64,000 bases of DNA from Telopea speciosissima (GCF_018873765.1 NC_057920.1:6771307-6835306); one strand, 5' to 3'; positions 46,482-57,553 are shown, counted from the stretch's first letter. Translations and numbers: made by a program. The notes: generated by a model from the sequence alone, not told the origin.

Positions 46482-46627
46482 GGGAGAATGTTCTGTATGC
46501 CGCAGCACAGGCTGTGCCCAGACACATAGGGGTGGGGGGTGGGTGCAACCACTTACCACCTTGCCCCCTGAGTGGCAGGCCCATGTGCCTGGGCGCAGCC
46601 GGCGCTGCGGCACAGAGAACAGCGCCC
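46482..46627. repeat. Foldback element, GTTCTNTGT-ended family, copy 2
   Basis: The left arm GTTCTGTATGCCGCAGC plus GGCTGTGCCCAGACACAT faces the right arm ATGTGCCTGGGCGCAGCC plus GCTGCGGCACAGAGAAC. The arms are about 38 bp with a few mismatches. Related to 3011-3155. Confidence 0.75.
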
Positions 46628-46783
46628 CTATTTTTAATTTGCGATCTACGTTCTATTTTGTAGATCTAAGAAATTGTCTTGAAGATGGATGACTCAGATC
46701 TCTTGTGACTTTAGTAAATATCACAACAATCGTGACACCAATAACTAATCTTAATTTAAACACGAATAACCCCCAATACCTTA

Positions 46784-46871
46784 AAACCCTAATGCTATCG
46801 ACGTTTGCAAGTAATAGTCGTAGAGAAAGAAGTAAGGTTTCAGTAGCTCTCTGTCCTTAGCTTTTAGGGTT
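46784..46871 (+). promoter_or_regulatory. Telo-box motifs in the RPL9 promoter/leader
   Basis: AAACCCTAA at 46784-46792 and its inverse TTTAGGGTT at 46863-46871 lie 100 and 21 nt before the ATG. Telo-boxes (AAACCCTAA) are a known feature of plant ribosomal-protein promoters, so the pair supports the gene start chosen. Binding is inferred. Confidence 0.65.
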
Positions 46872-46891
46872 ATAGAAAAGACTGAAGAGAG

Positions 46892-49344
46892 ATGAAGACG
46901 ATCAGGACGACAGAGACGATGGACATCCCTGAGGGGGTGAAGATCAAGGTGAAGGCGAAGCAGATCGAAGTGGAGGGCCCCCGTGGAAAGCTCACCAGGA
47001 ACTTCAAGCACCTCAATCTCGACTTCCATCTTATCAAAGACAATGACGGCAAGCAGAAGCTTCAGATTGAGGCGTGGTTCGGCTCAAGAAAGACCACCGC
47101 CGCAATCCGTACGGCCCTCACTCACGTTCGCAACCTCATCACCGGTGTCACTAAGGGTTACAACTATAAGATGCGATTCGTCTACGCTCATTTCCCCATC
47201 AATGCCAGTATCACCAATTCCAATAGAAGCATCGAGATCCGAAATTTCCTGGGGGAGAAGAAGGTATTCTGTTCTAATTTCTGAAGCACAATTTTATCTT
47301 TTGATTACGATGGCCTATGATTTGGTGACCTATGCATTTATTGATCTAGTTATGCTAATGTGTAAATGCAATGTAACATTCGACTTTATTTATGTTTCTA
47401 CACTATAAGCTCGTAAATCATTGCTGAATCCCATAGTATAAGCAACATATATGCTCGATTATTCCTCATTATTATCCCCATTGGCTTCTCTGCTATTATT
47501 TGGATACAGAAAACTGAATTTTTGGAGCCTGATCTTGTCTTACCAAATTCTTTTCACTACCTTAATGCATATCATTTTATTGTCTTCCCTTCCTTTTTAA
47601 GGCCTTTAATCTGCTCAGGATTATTGGTCCCTGAATTTTCCCTCTTTATTTTAATCCTTCTTAGTTTTTCAACCCATCCTCCAATCTTTGGTTTTTACAA
47701 CAATAGCAACGCAGCCTTATCCCAACTAAATGGGGTTGGCTACATGGATCCTTGCTCTCCAATTTTTGGTCATACTTTATATAAAGCCTAAGCTATGCCT
47801 GTCTTTCCTTACAACTTTTTCTAGGGTCATTTTAGGTCTTTTACTTCATTCAATCTAAATCAAATCACTCCTCCGTATTGGAGCATCCGAAGGCCGCCTC
47901 CATTGAACATGACCATGTCACCTCAAACGACTTTCTTGTAGCTTATCATATGTCGGAGTTACTTCCTATCAGCTCTAATATGATAATTCCTTACTTTATC
48001 TTTGTTAGTTTTGCCACTCATCCATCTCAACATCTTCATCTGTGCTGCACCAAGTTTATCTATATGATGCTTCTTAATTGCCGAACATTCTAATATAATC
48101 ATTCCTTACTTTTCTTGAACACTTTTAGAACTTTACAATTAAAGACCACCATTCATTTCTTCTTAGTTTCTCTATTCCGAAGCCTTAAAATTGCTTTAAG
48201 AAATCTACTTCTGACCGTTTTATAAACCATCATTTGCTCATTTAAATCCCTAATTTTCTAATCTCAAAGTGTTATTGATGGATTTCTCCACCTGCTATTT
48301 CTTCAACTTTTATGACACCCTAAATTTGTCTTCACACTGTGCCCTATCCTTTCTCATTTCTAATCCTATCTCGGGTTAGTCTATTTCTTCAACTTTTATG
48401 ACACCTTAAATTTGTCTTCACACTGTGCCCTATCCTTTCTCATTTCTAATCCTATCTCGGGTTAGTCTATTTCTTCAACTTATATGACACCCTAAATTTT
48501 TTTCTTCACGCTATAGCCTATTCTTTCTCATTTCCTTTTGTTGCTGCCTTGATACACAAAGTGTTTGTCAAGTTTCTGTACCAGCCTCCTGGGGTTTGTT
48601 TCCCACTGTTGTGATTTTAGTACATTTTCATCTTCACCTTATGTTGCACTGATGTCATATTCTTTTATAGTGAAAAAGACGCCAGCACTCCTATGAGTCT
48701 ATCTCTCTCCTCCTCTTATGAAAAGACAGTTCTGCCCCTTGTTTTAAGGAGAGAGATAGACACATGGGAGTGCTGGCATAGGCCACACTCTCGGACAGAA
48801 AACTGCTTCCCTCTTTTATATTAAGAGATTTGTCAAACTGAAACACTGTTCTTGTAGAGCTCCATTTTATATGTAATGAATCAATGATTCTTGAAGGTAT
48901 CAAACAATAGTACTAATGGTGAATATAGAAGACTTGAATCTGTCTGTTTTCAAATGATTAATTGTATTGAGAGGTATATATATATTTCTGAATCAGGTCA
49001 GGAAAGTGGATATGCTTGATGGTGTGACTGTTATCAGATCAGAAAAGGTGAAGGATGAACTCATCCTGGGTGGGAATGATATTGAACTGGTGTCTCGATC
49101 AGCAGCCTTGATTAATCAGGTGGCATTTTGTGACTGACACTTCATTTTTCCTTCCTTTCTTTAATTCATTCTTTATCATTAGTTCTTGTTCGTGCACTTT
49201 ACTCAGAGACATATATGTACTAAAGCTGCTTTCCAAATGTTTTTGTTGTGGATACAGAAATGCCTAGTGAAGAACAAGGACATAAGGAAATTTCTTGACG
49301 GTATATATGTCAGTGAGAAGGGAACAATGGCTGACGATGAATGA
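46892..49344 (+). CDS. RPL9: 60S ribosomal protein L9 (uL6)
   Basis: Three exons: 46892-47263, 48997-49119, 49258-49344, phase 0 junctions with GT-AG ends. Total 582 nt, 193 aa, the normal length. The product opens [20 protein letters not shown] and contains [87 protein letters not shown] and the end [20 protein letters not shown]. This agrees with plant RPL9/uL6 throughout. It is a structural protein of the large ribosomal subunit, near the GTPase-associated region. Intron 1 (1.7 kb) carries an RTE LINE fragment, an 86-bp tandem repeat and a family A MITE. The gene appears intact. Confidence 0.95.
47697..48130 (-). mobile_element. RTE LINE 3' fragment, copy 3, in RPL9 intron 1
   Basis: ACAACAATAGCAACGCAGCC and TTATCCCAACTAAATGGGGT, TGGCTACATGGATCC, GGGTCATTTTAGGTC, TCACTCCTCCGTATTGGAGC and GACCATGTCACCTCAAACGA follow the order of 10205-10600. 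The copy extends further into the element than the others (to about 48130), but no frame is readable. Confidence 0.7.
48297..48540. repeat. 86-bp tandem repeat, nearly three units, in RPL9 intron 1
   Basis: Units start at 48297, 48383 and 48469 with ATTTCTTCAACTT-TATGAC, then CACCCTAAATTTGTCTTCAC and CCTATCCTTTCTCATTTCTA. Units 1 and 2 are almost identical; unit 3 is more divergent and cut short. The adjoining RTE fragment may be its source. Confidence 0.85.
48672..48811. repeat. Foldback MITE family A, copy 3, in RPL9 intron 1
   Basis: GACGCCAGCACTCCTATGAG on the left faces CATGGGAGTGCTGGCATAGG on the right, followed by CCACACTCTCGGACAGAAAA. The left outermost GGGAGTGTGGCC is missing, so this copy is truncated at that end. 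Confidence 0.75.
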
Positions 49345-49815
49345 TTTGGTAGGGGAGTAGAAAATCCTTCCTAGGAGTTTTGTTTGTTAAACTTATAAAC
49401 CAGCATAGCTGGATAATTTTGTTTTGGTTTTTTCAATTGTCATTTTCACCCAAATGTTGTCATTCGATTGTTGGGATTTGAGGCTGAAAATGTACACAAT
49501 CTTGATCTTTGTTTGAAACAAAGTCTCTAATGAGGCCCGTCAGAATTGTTACGGAAGGTATTTGGAAAATTTATAATTTTCTTATGCCCGGTTGTGTAGT
49601 GTATGCTAGTGTCTTTTGTGTTGGGAGAGGGAGGTGTTAGAAGCCCATTCCAAAGACAATTTAGCTCGTCTCCAGGGAGCCAAGTACACCAAGGATGCTG
49701 CCAGCCGTTGGGCTGTGTTGCACACATCCGTACCTTTTCCCATGCTAATAATCAGGTCTGATCGTCATAAGCAATATCTTCACCCAAGAAATGGAGAATC
49801 ATTTCTCTCATCCAC
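49345..49815. other. RPL9 3' region, no further gene
   Basis: Presumed 3' untranslated region on the left; the remainder holds no recognisable frame. Confidence 0.4.
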
Positions 49816-50460
49816 CACTATACCATAGTTGTCATGGCGTCGCCATGGCGTCCTGGCGTTGGGAGAGGTGGCATATCGAGCTACGCCATGGTGGATGCCA
49901 ATATATCGTTCGATATGGCTTCCATGGCGACGCCATGGCGTCGCCATGGACGCCATACCACGATATGTTGGCATATCGGTCGATATTTGTACATATAAAA
50001 GTTAGATTAAAATTTTTTTTTTTTAAACCATTTAATAGCTTAGATGCTTTGCTCCAAATCACATACACTAAAGAAAGACTATTGCTATCAAGCTTCAGTA
50101 AACAGGTTAGCCTATCATTTGATTTTTACTATTGCTTTCAATTATTTGATAGGTTAATCTATATTTTCAATTTTTCATACTTTCATATACACTAATGGAT
50201 ATTAGTTACACTTTCATGAATTAAACCATAGTGGCATAGTATATTAGTAGTAGTGTAGTACACTTTCATGTTGATTTTTGATGTTATAGGACATATATTA
50301 TAGCATACTAAATGACATTAAAAATACAGAAAATAAAAAATTAAACATGGTCGACATGCTCGCCATGGCAACGCCATGGCGGGCGACATGTCGATATATC
50401 GACGTGACACCCTTCCACCGACTTGGATCGCCGTGACGCCGTGACAACTATGCACTATAC
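49816..50460. mobile_element. hAT-like non-autonomous element with 8-bp target duplication
   Basis: The element is 49824-50452 (629 bp), starting CATAGTTGTCATGGCG and ending CGCCGTGACAACTATG, a perfect 11-bp terminal inverted repeat with weaker pairing beyond. CACTATAC flanks it at 49816-49823 and 50453-50460. An 8-bp duplication with CA...TG ends points to the hAT superfamily. The left 160 bp is built from repeated GCCATGGCG and CGATAT words. There is no transposase. Confidence 0.75.
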
Positions 50461-50984
50461 AGAGATCTTTCAGCACTTGGGAGTGTTATCTTATTAGCAC
50501 TTAAGTCCCAGTTACATCTTAGTGAAGCAGGTAACTACTGCTTTCTGCCTCTGGATGATACTCGTTGGTTGCCTTCAAAACCACCTTATAAGGTCCCAGA
50601 AGGGCTCAGTAGGCATGCCTGGGGGTAGAAGTAACACTTGAGATGTAAGCAAGGCAAGTATCTGACCCCCTTTCTCAATTCATCCCCGCTGGTGTCCCTC
50701 ATGAGCGCTTTAATCTTGCTTTGCCACAGCAAACAAGTGTGAGCTCGTGCAGGGTTTAGGTTGACCAAACAAGTGGCCAATCTTATCTATCCAACACGAA
50801 TTGCACATCACCTTTCTCTGTATCAAAATATGTGAGATACATAGGAAGCCCTGTCTATGTGGCCATGCAAATAACCTATTGCAGTCCTACTTTAGATAAG
50901 AGAGCTCAAAGAAGAATTGAAGTAAACCCACCTTGATAATTAACAATACAACAACAAGCTGAGTCCCGTGACTCTCATTCTGAA
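50461..50984. other. Intergenic sequence downstream of FRS-B
   Basis: No gene recognised. ACAATACAACAACAAGCTGAGTCCC at about 50943-50967 resembles the terminal string of the RTE/Au repeats. Confidence 0.35.
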
Positions 50985-53900
50985 TCAATCTTTCAAATTT
51001 AGTCTCACATTTTGGACTTTCACCGAAAGCTGTAACTTCTGTTCCTCCATATCTTTCAAGACTGCCAATAGACTCCCCCGATACACCTCACAACGCTGAT
51101 TTGCATTGTCCAACTCAGTGGTCAATTCCTGAATCTTCTTGTCTTTCTCATCCTATAGGAAAAGGGGGCGAAGGGTAATATATATTATTGGTCATAACCA
51201 AATTACCAGCAACCTCAGAAAAAGAATGGATAACCAGATCAATCAATTATACTACAATATTATTGTATTGTGCAACAACATTCAGAGCAACATTGTTAAC
51301 CTCTATTATTCCTAGTTTTTTTAATAAATTTTCCTTTTGATTTAAAAAAAGAAAAAACAACATTCAGAGCATGTGTCTTCACTGTTCATTGTGTCTGGAC
51401 AGGAAGAAACTCCTCTTGGAGGCAGTTTTAGCAGTACAAACTGAGCACATATCAGTTCAATTTTTCAAAGTAGGGAACATTGTGCAGAAGGCCAAAATTG
51501 TAGAACATATGTTAATATATAAGGAACATTACAATCTAAGAGAAACAAATATAAAAGAAGTTTAATAGCTGTAAATGAAAATTGAAAACAGGCACTGCTA
51601 AAGCATAGCGATAGCCCTGAAAGAAGAGGTTGTTTCTGCCAACACCCACTCCTCAAAAACAACTTTAAAAAAATCGTAATATGCTTCGCATTAGCAAAAA
51701 GGGAAGAGGTAAAAGAAAGATTAAAGAAAAGACAAGAGGTTTGTGTTTTCCCATAACTATAGGTCCAATATTGCTCACAGGATCAAATAAACATGCCTAG
51801 AACACAGAGCTACAAAATTCCCCAGTTCATATTCCAATTCCTATATTATGTTCAAAGTAAGTTACCACGTTGGTAAGATGTGTTTATCTAATGGGATTTT
51901 CTTATTGACATCCCTTAAGGTGTCAAATAATGTCACCTTATTTTTTTCTCCTCTAATTATAATGCACTTCTTCTTTAACTGAGGAAGAAATCCTGTCATT
52001 TCACATGTATACTTGAAAAGTGAAAAGACAATGACATAATGGTAACAACACTTTTAAATTACATGTTGAAAACCCTTTTTTACCCTTGACTTAAAGAACT
52101 GGAAACAAGACAAGGGGCAATCAAAAGAAGGTTACAAGTTCTAAATACACTTATAGAGGTCAGACACAATCCCTTATCTAGTAGATGTAAATTTCCAACC
52201 CAAAAGTTTGAACTATTGGGTGGAGGGACACACCGATATATGAGGGGACAACAGGCTTCAGGGGTAACCGATATTGGACTATTCTCCCACCACTACCCCT
52301 CATATGTAGGCAGACGACGGAACTGTGTGCCCGTGCATGGATGACGGAACGGGATGAAGGCAGGATCGGGACCTGCTCTGATACCATGTAAAATCCAACC
52401 TAAAAGTTCGAACTTTGGATGGAGAGACTCACAGGTACATGAAGACACGGAAATCCTACTCCTAACTAACATGAGATTCTAACAATGGGATTCCAAAAAG
52501 GGGCAATGTTGCGAGGATAATCCCACTTTGGTTACCACTGAAGCCTTTCCATCCCCTCATATCTTTGTGAGTCCCTCCAATCAATAGTTCAAACTTTTGT
52601 GTTGAAAATTTACACGGTATCAGAGCAGATCAAAGTTGCAGCAGCGAATAGGGGACCCAGTAACAATAGGCAAGTAGATCAGCATGGTTTATACCAGCTT
52701 CAAGTTTTTCCTGAAAGCTAATGGGCATGCCTGGAGCTTCATTATGCTACCCTAGCAAATACCAGTGCCAATTTCCATCTTATGTTGAAGTCATTACAAT
52801 CGAATGCTCAAAATATGATTCATTAACTATTATCAAACAATTGCCCCTCTAACAGCATAAATATTGTTCTCCAAATGTCTGTAATGTGTCCTATAGGAAA
52901 ATAAATACATTTTTTTTGGTGGTAAACTTATAGGAAAATCAAATTATGTCAAGCATTCTTGCATCTCCACCAGTGCTTCTGCACTAACAATCCTGAAAAT
53001 AGGACCTAAGTCTCAGAGAACTTAAGTGATAAAGTCGCCATTTGTTACAGGCAGGAGTAATGCCAATACATAGATGGGAATAGGGTCCAGTTAATTTCTC
53101 TTCACATCTTTACCATTCAAGAATACTTATCCATGAAGACAACATTATATGTTCTGGTGCAACTGCTTTACTTAAAAGAAGAAAAGAAAAAATATATATC
53201 AGGGGGTAAAATCAACCATCTAACCATTACACAGCCAAAAAACCCTCCCCCCTAGAAAGGGAAAAAAGGGGAGAGGGGGGGAGGGTGGGGGGGGGACAGA
53301 ATATAACAGCACAATCAATACCACTAGTACCCAACTCACTAAGTACTAACCAAACCTAATGAGCAAAAATAAAAGCCATGACAGATATAATATTTCGAGC
53401 TTCTATAAGAGCTAAAAAGATATCCACAAACAAGGAAGAAGGCAGGCATGACTGTAACAGCTTAGAAGTTCAAACCTACTGCATTCAAAATACTGAACAG
53501 GAAGAAAACAAAATCTCTCTCTAAAAGCAGTAAGTTGGATGGAATTAAGGATAAGATAATGAACACTACATGAGAAGAAGACAAAACATAAGAGAAATGT
53601 ACAGCCATAGAGCAACGCAAAGAAAATGCCATTGTGAAAGAAAAGGTAAGGTGGGGGGGGGGGGGGGACACTGACCACAGAATGAGGTTGAAGAAGGCCC
53701 ACTCGGCTTCCTTTAAGGGCATGATTTTCCTGATTATTATTTCCATTGATCAGTGCAAGTCCTAGGCCATGTTTCTTTGCAGCAGCGACTTTCTTTGCAG
53801 CCTCTTGGAGAGCATCCATCGCTACATTATAAATCTGTACAGATTTTGCTCCTTCCTCTACATATTTAATGGCTTCTTGGCGTAGATTGTTATACCTAAC

Positions 53901-55838
53901 AGTTGAAGACTCTCGAGCATTGCTTGATGATTCAAGAGCAGACCCATCCAAAACGATCCCACTCTTGGCATTTCTTGTCCATCGTTTCGAGACATAGTGA
54001 GATGGAAGCGTAAGAACATTTGATACTCTAAAGACTGCTAAAATGTGCCTACATAATATACCTGAAAACTCAAACATTTGGCAGGTACAAGTAGCTTTGT
54101 TTTCAAAAACATTGAACCTAACAATATGGACCTTGTTCTCTTCCCCAAATTTAGCCACCCGATAAATGGTACTAATCCCAGTGTCCTCAATTTTAGTTGC
54201 AGGATTTGCAAGAGTCTCAACTAACTCCTCCTGAAACTTCATGAATATTCTCCTTGTGTAAGAGTTTGCTGCCTGTTTTTCCATAGGAGATGGTGTCTTC
54301 AGAACTGGAGCAGTATTAATGGTATCATAATCTGCCTTCACTTCCTTCTCATGACGACTTGCCATGGCTTTCTCATACTGTTTAATCAATAACTGTATTG
54401 TAGTTGATGCATTGACATATCCATCAAAGAATGAGTTCATACTATCACTGCCTTGGGTTATAAACATCTCCCCAAAAAAAGAATCCCGCAAGAAAACTGG
54501 GACCCACTGACGGCGTACATTGTACATAGACTGAAGCCATTCATTTTCCACGAGATTATATTTTTGGAGGAGCAATTCCCAACTCGATTCAAACTCGTCA
54601 ATTGTCTCAGTTGTGTTGATGCATTTACGAAAATCCGCTTCAAATGTAGATTGTGATTGATATACAGAAGACAACTTCTCATGGGTTTCTATAAATATGT
54701 TCCATTTGCAAAAACGATGACGAGTTTCAGGAAAAACCTGTGCGACGGCTGACCGTATGATCCTGTCCTGGTCAGTCGTGATAGATACAGGACGCCTTCC
54801 ATACATCGCAGCAAGCCAAGTTTCAAACAGCCAGACAAACGATGATTCAGACTCATTGAGCAGCAAAGCACAGCCAAATAACACAGGTTGACCATGATGG
54901 TTCAATCCAGTGAAAGGGGCAAAAGGAACCCGGTAACGGTTCGTCCTATACGTTGTGTCGAACGTCACCGTGTCCCCAAAGTATTTGTAACTCATTCTGG
55001 AATTGGCATCAACCCAGAAAACATTCCCAGTAGAGTGCTCACCATTACCATGGATGGCATAGAAGAAAGCGGGATTCTCCGTTTGCATTCGCTTCAGATA
55101 GTCCAAAACATGCTGACCTCCACTGCCCAGAGTTCTCTGTCTGCTGCTACTCATGTAGTTCCGGCAGTCAACTGTAGTAAAACCCACATTGTTAATCCCT
55201 CTGGATTCCTTAATGAGCACAGACATTACCCCACTTGGGCCAATCCCGGCCGCTTGAAGAGTATCAATAAGGCTTCGAGCGGGACCCGAAACGTGCCTAT
55301 GGGATCGGAGGCAATGCACCTTATCCGGCGGCACTAGCTCGTGATTGTGTTCTTTGAAGAATTTTGAGACCACCCACTTGCCTGAATCTTGTTTCTTAAC
55401 CATGATCATTGCCTTGCAACCAACACGCGTCTCTGCACGGTGACGCTTGGACTTGCTTTCGCCGCTGCCGCCATCCCGATCCCGGCCATGACGGAATCCC
55501 TGCCGAGAGCAGACAATTTGGCGGCAAATGATGGCACCGTCGCGGCGGGAACGGTGGTAGACACCGACCCTGGTGCCGAAACCGATACGGCGGGCATAGG
55601 AATTGTAGAAAATTCGGGCAGCTTCCTCGGATTCGAACTGCATACCTTCGTAGGGTTCGAGATTGGGTTCTCCATCGGAAACTTCCCGTCCAACGCCAAA
55701 GGAGCCATCGACTAAATCGTCCTCGTATTCTTCGTCTTCTTCAGGGTGTTCAATGTCGACGGCGACCTCATCGTCATCGCCGGAGCCCATATCGAATTCC
55801 ATCACCTCGTTCTCCATGCTCAGAGGTTCGAACTCCAT
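50985..55838 (-). CDS. FAR1/FHY3-family transcription factor, FRS5-like (FRS-B)
   Basis: Two exons on the minus strand: 55838-53676 (721 codons) and 51152-50985 (55 codons plus stop), joined phase 0 with donor GTG|GTCAGT and acceptor CTATAG|GAT, giving 776 aa. It has the same parts as FRS-A: acidic start MEFEPLSMENEVMEFDMG, FAR1 domain with VGCKAM and FKEHNHEL, MULE core with FDTTYRTNRYR and TTDQD, SWIM finger CTCQMFEFSGILCRH, and the exon-2 coiled coil DEKDKKIQELTTELDNANQR. The role is presumed to be nuclear transcription regulation, as in the family. Reading on past the donor would add a proline run and a hydrophobic stretch encoded by intron sequence (to 53412), which the conserved exon 2 argues against. 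The 2.5-kb intron carries a MITE and LTR relics. It is divergent from the kish gene. Confidence 0.93.
51892..52160 (-). repeat. MITE-like repeat family D, copy 2 (in FRS-B intron)
   Basis: ATTTTCTTATTGACATCCCT on the left and TCTAAATACACTTATAGAGG on the right match, inverted, the two ends of 2098-2412. The internal TTTCACATGTATACTTG also corresponds. Confidence 0.5.
52170..52640. mobile_element. Fossil Copia-type LTR fragments, inverted pair
   Basis: Two primer-binding-site-like strings, CTGCTCTGATACCATGTA (52374-52391) and the inverse form ACACGGTATCAGAGCAG (about 52613-52629), face outward. Each adjoins an LTR-end text with AAAAGTTYGAACT and GGAGRGACTCACA. A third copy of that text is at about 52195-52235. 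TGGTATCAGAGC pairs with initiator methionine tRNA, as Copia elements use. The pieces are old and broken. Confidence 0.5.
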
Positions 55839-56941
55839 GGCTGAATATTCGTTTGATTTCTCTCGTGCTCAACCTTTTATCATATTACCATAGGTGGCTA
55901 TGGATATATCATTGAGGTTTCCATTAAAATGTGAGTTGGGAGAGAAAGGGAGACCTGACCAGGATCGAGACCATATGAAAGCCCTCCGACAGGCTACCGC
56001 ACTGGATCTTTTCTGCGAGAGCTCCACATGTAAGTGAAACCCCCTGACACGGAGAGTAGGAAAGATAATTTTTTTTTAGGGTTTCTCCCCACCGAGTGAA
56101 AACACAGCGTGAAGAGCTCCAGTTTTTAGGGCAGATTAATTATATTCCTATACTTGGTTTTTGAGCAGAGAGGGTTTCAGGCCTCAGGGTGAAGAGATTT
56201 CAGGTTGGAGCTTCAGAGGAGGAGGAGGAAGAGAGAGACAAAGGCGGTCGAGTGTGGAGATTTGAGACTTGGGAGAAGAGAATTTGAAACAATTGTAAGT
56301 TGAAACTGCAAGTGTCGCTGCCACTTGGGTGATCGTTTTTTAGAGTAAGAGTAGACGATGGTGGTAGAGGACTAGAGGTAGTGCTCCTCCACAATCGAGA
56401 TCGACACACGTTATTTGTGTTAACAGTCTTACGAAAGGTCACATCTTAATATCTTATTCTCACTTGGTTCGGTCTGGTTTCGGCCTGTTACTGGACCAAC
56501 CTGAAACCAAACAGTTACAGAATTTGTTCGTTTCAATTGGATTTGGTTGAGTGTTTTTTGTGGTTTTTTATTACCGATTTGTAGTCAGATTACACACACA
56601 CACACTCCATATGTGTATTCACACTTGTGTCTTAGAATCATCATTTTAAATAATAGGATGAGTAGTTGGTAATTTTACCCACAAACAAGGAAATGAGGGT
56701 GAAATTATTACCAATTAAGACCATAATGTGACGATCGTATGAACATGATGTCTAGTTTAGTCCATAGTCGAATATCATTTTTGGTGAAAACCTAAGGACA
56801 ATCATAACCCTTTAAAATATCATGCATAACAAAATGAATTAATTATTAAAAAAATGAAATTTGAGTTTGATGGACACATTTCCAACAAAACGAGAGTGCA
56901 AAATAGTTATTGGAGTACCTTGGTCATGTAAAACTCAAATC
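55839..56941. other. Divergent promoter region between FRS-B and kish
   Basis: The left part is the FRS-B leader and promoter; the right part is AT-rich with a CA repeat at about 56591-56604. No third gene was seen. Confidence 0.4.
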
Positions 56942-57093
56942 TAATTGTTGTCACGTCTAACGACCTAAAGCGTTGGAGGGGGGCTAAACGCAAGACAGCC
57001 AAAATGCCTGCCTAAACAACCAAGGCGACAGATTAATTGTCAAGGCGCCTGGATGCCAAGGCGGTCACCTGGGCGACGCCTTGACAACTATTA
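56942..57093. repeat. Short hAT-like foldback (TAATWGTTGTCA-ended), 152 bp
   Basis: The left end TAATTGTTGTCACGTC and the right end GACGCCTTGACAACTATTA are inverted repeats of the same terminal type as 31611-32293 and 49824-50452. The right part contains GTCAAGGCGCCTGGATGCC and CCAAGGCGGTCACCTGGGCG. Confidence 0.55.
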
Positions 57094-57553
57094 TTGTTCC
57101 CCTCGGTTAATATACGTTACTGAGTTCGTTATTAGAAGTTGCAGTGCCGACGAAAAAGGTAAGTCGTCACTCCGGGTCACGATATATAAGTCGTGACTCA
57201 GTCACAAGAGTCGTTTACATCAATGTCGTTTCCGAGATAACAAATTAGAGACAACGGAGAGGGACGCAGATCGCAGAGAGAGAGAGAACAAATCGAGGTT
57301 GTTTAAGGGCTTCAGAGGAAGAAAGGGTTGGTTGGTTGGTGCTTTAACACGCAGGTGACAAACGGAATAAGGAGCTGTGAATTCTTCAAGAGCTCTCTTC
57401 AGCCTTCAATTAAGGTACTTCTTCTTCTTTCTTTTTAGATTTTTGGATTTAAGTTTTCCTTTTGGTGGTTTATCCTTTTTGTTGGTTTCAGCCTCGAATT
57501 GTCTCTGTAGATCCAGTCAAGGAAAGCCAATCAGTTGAAGGAGAATCCGATAA

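Noticed and set aside
46983-47408. Overlapping 141-codon frame in RPL9 exon 1
   Set aside because: An out-of-frame shadow: the RPL9 frame has full family similarity and continues through spliced exons.
54888-55337. Plus-strand open frame of 149 codons opposite FRS-B
   Set aside because: Antisense shadow of the FAR1/MULE coding sequence.
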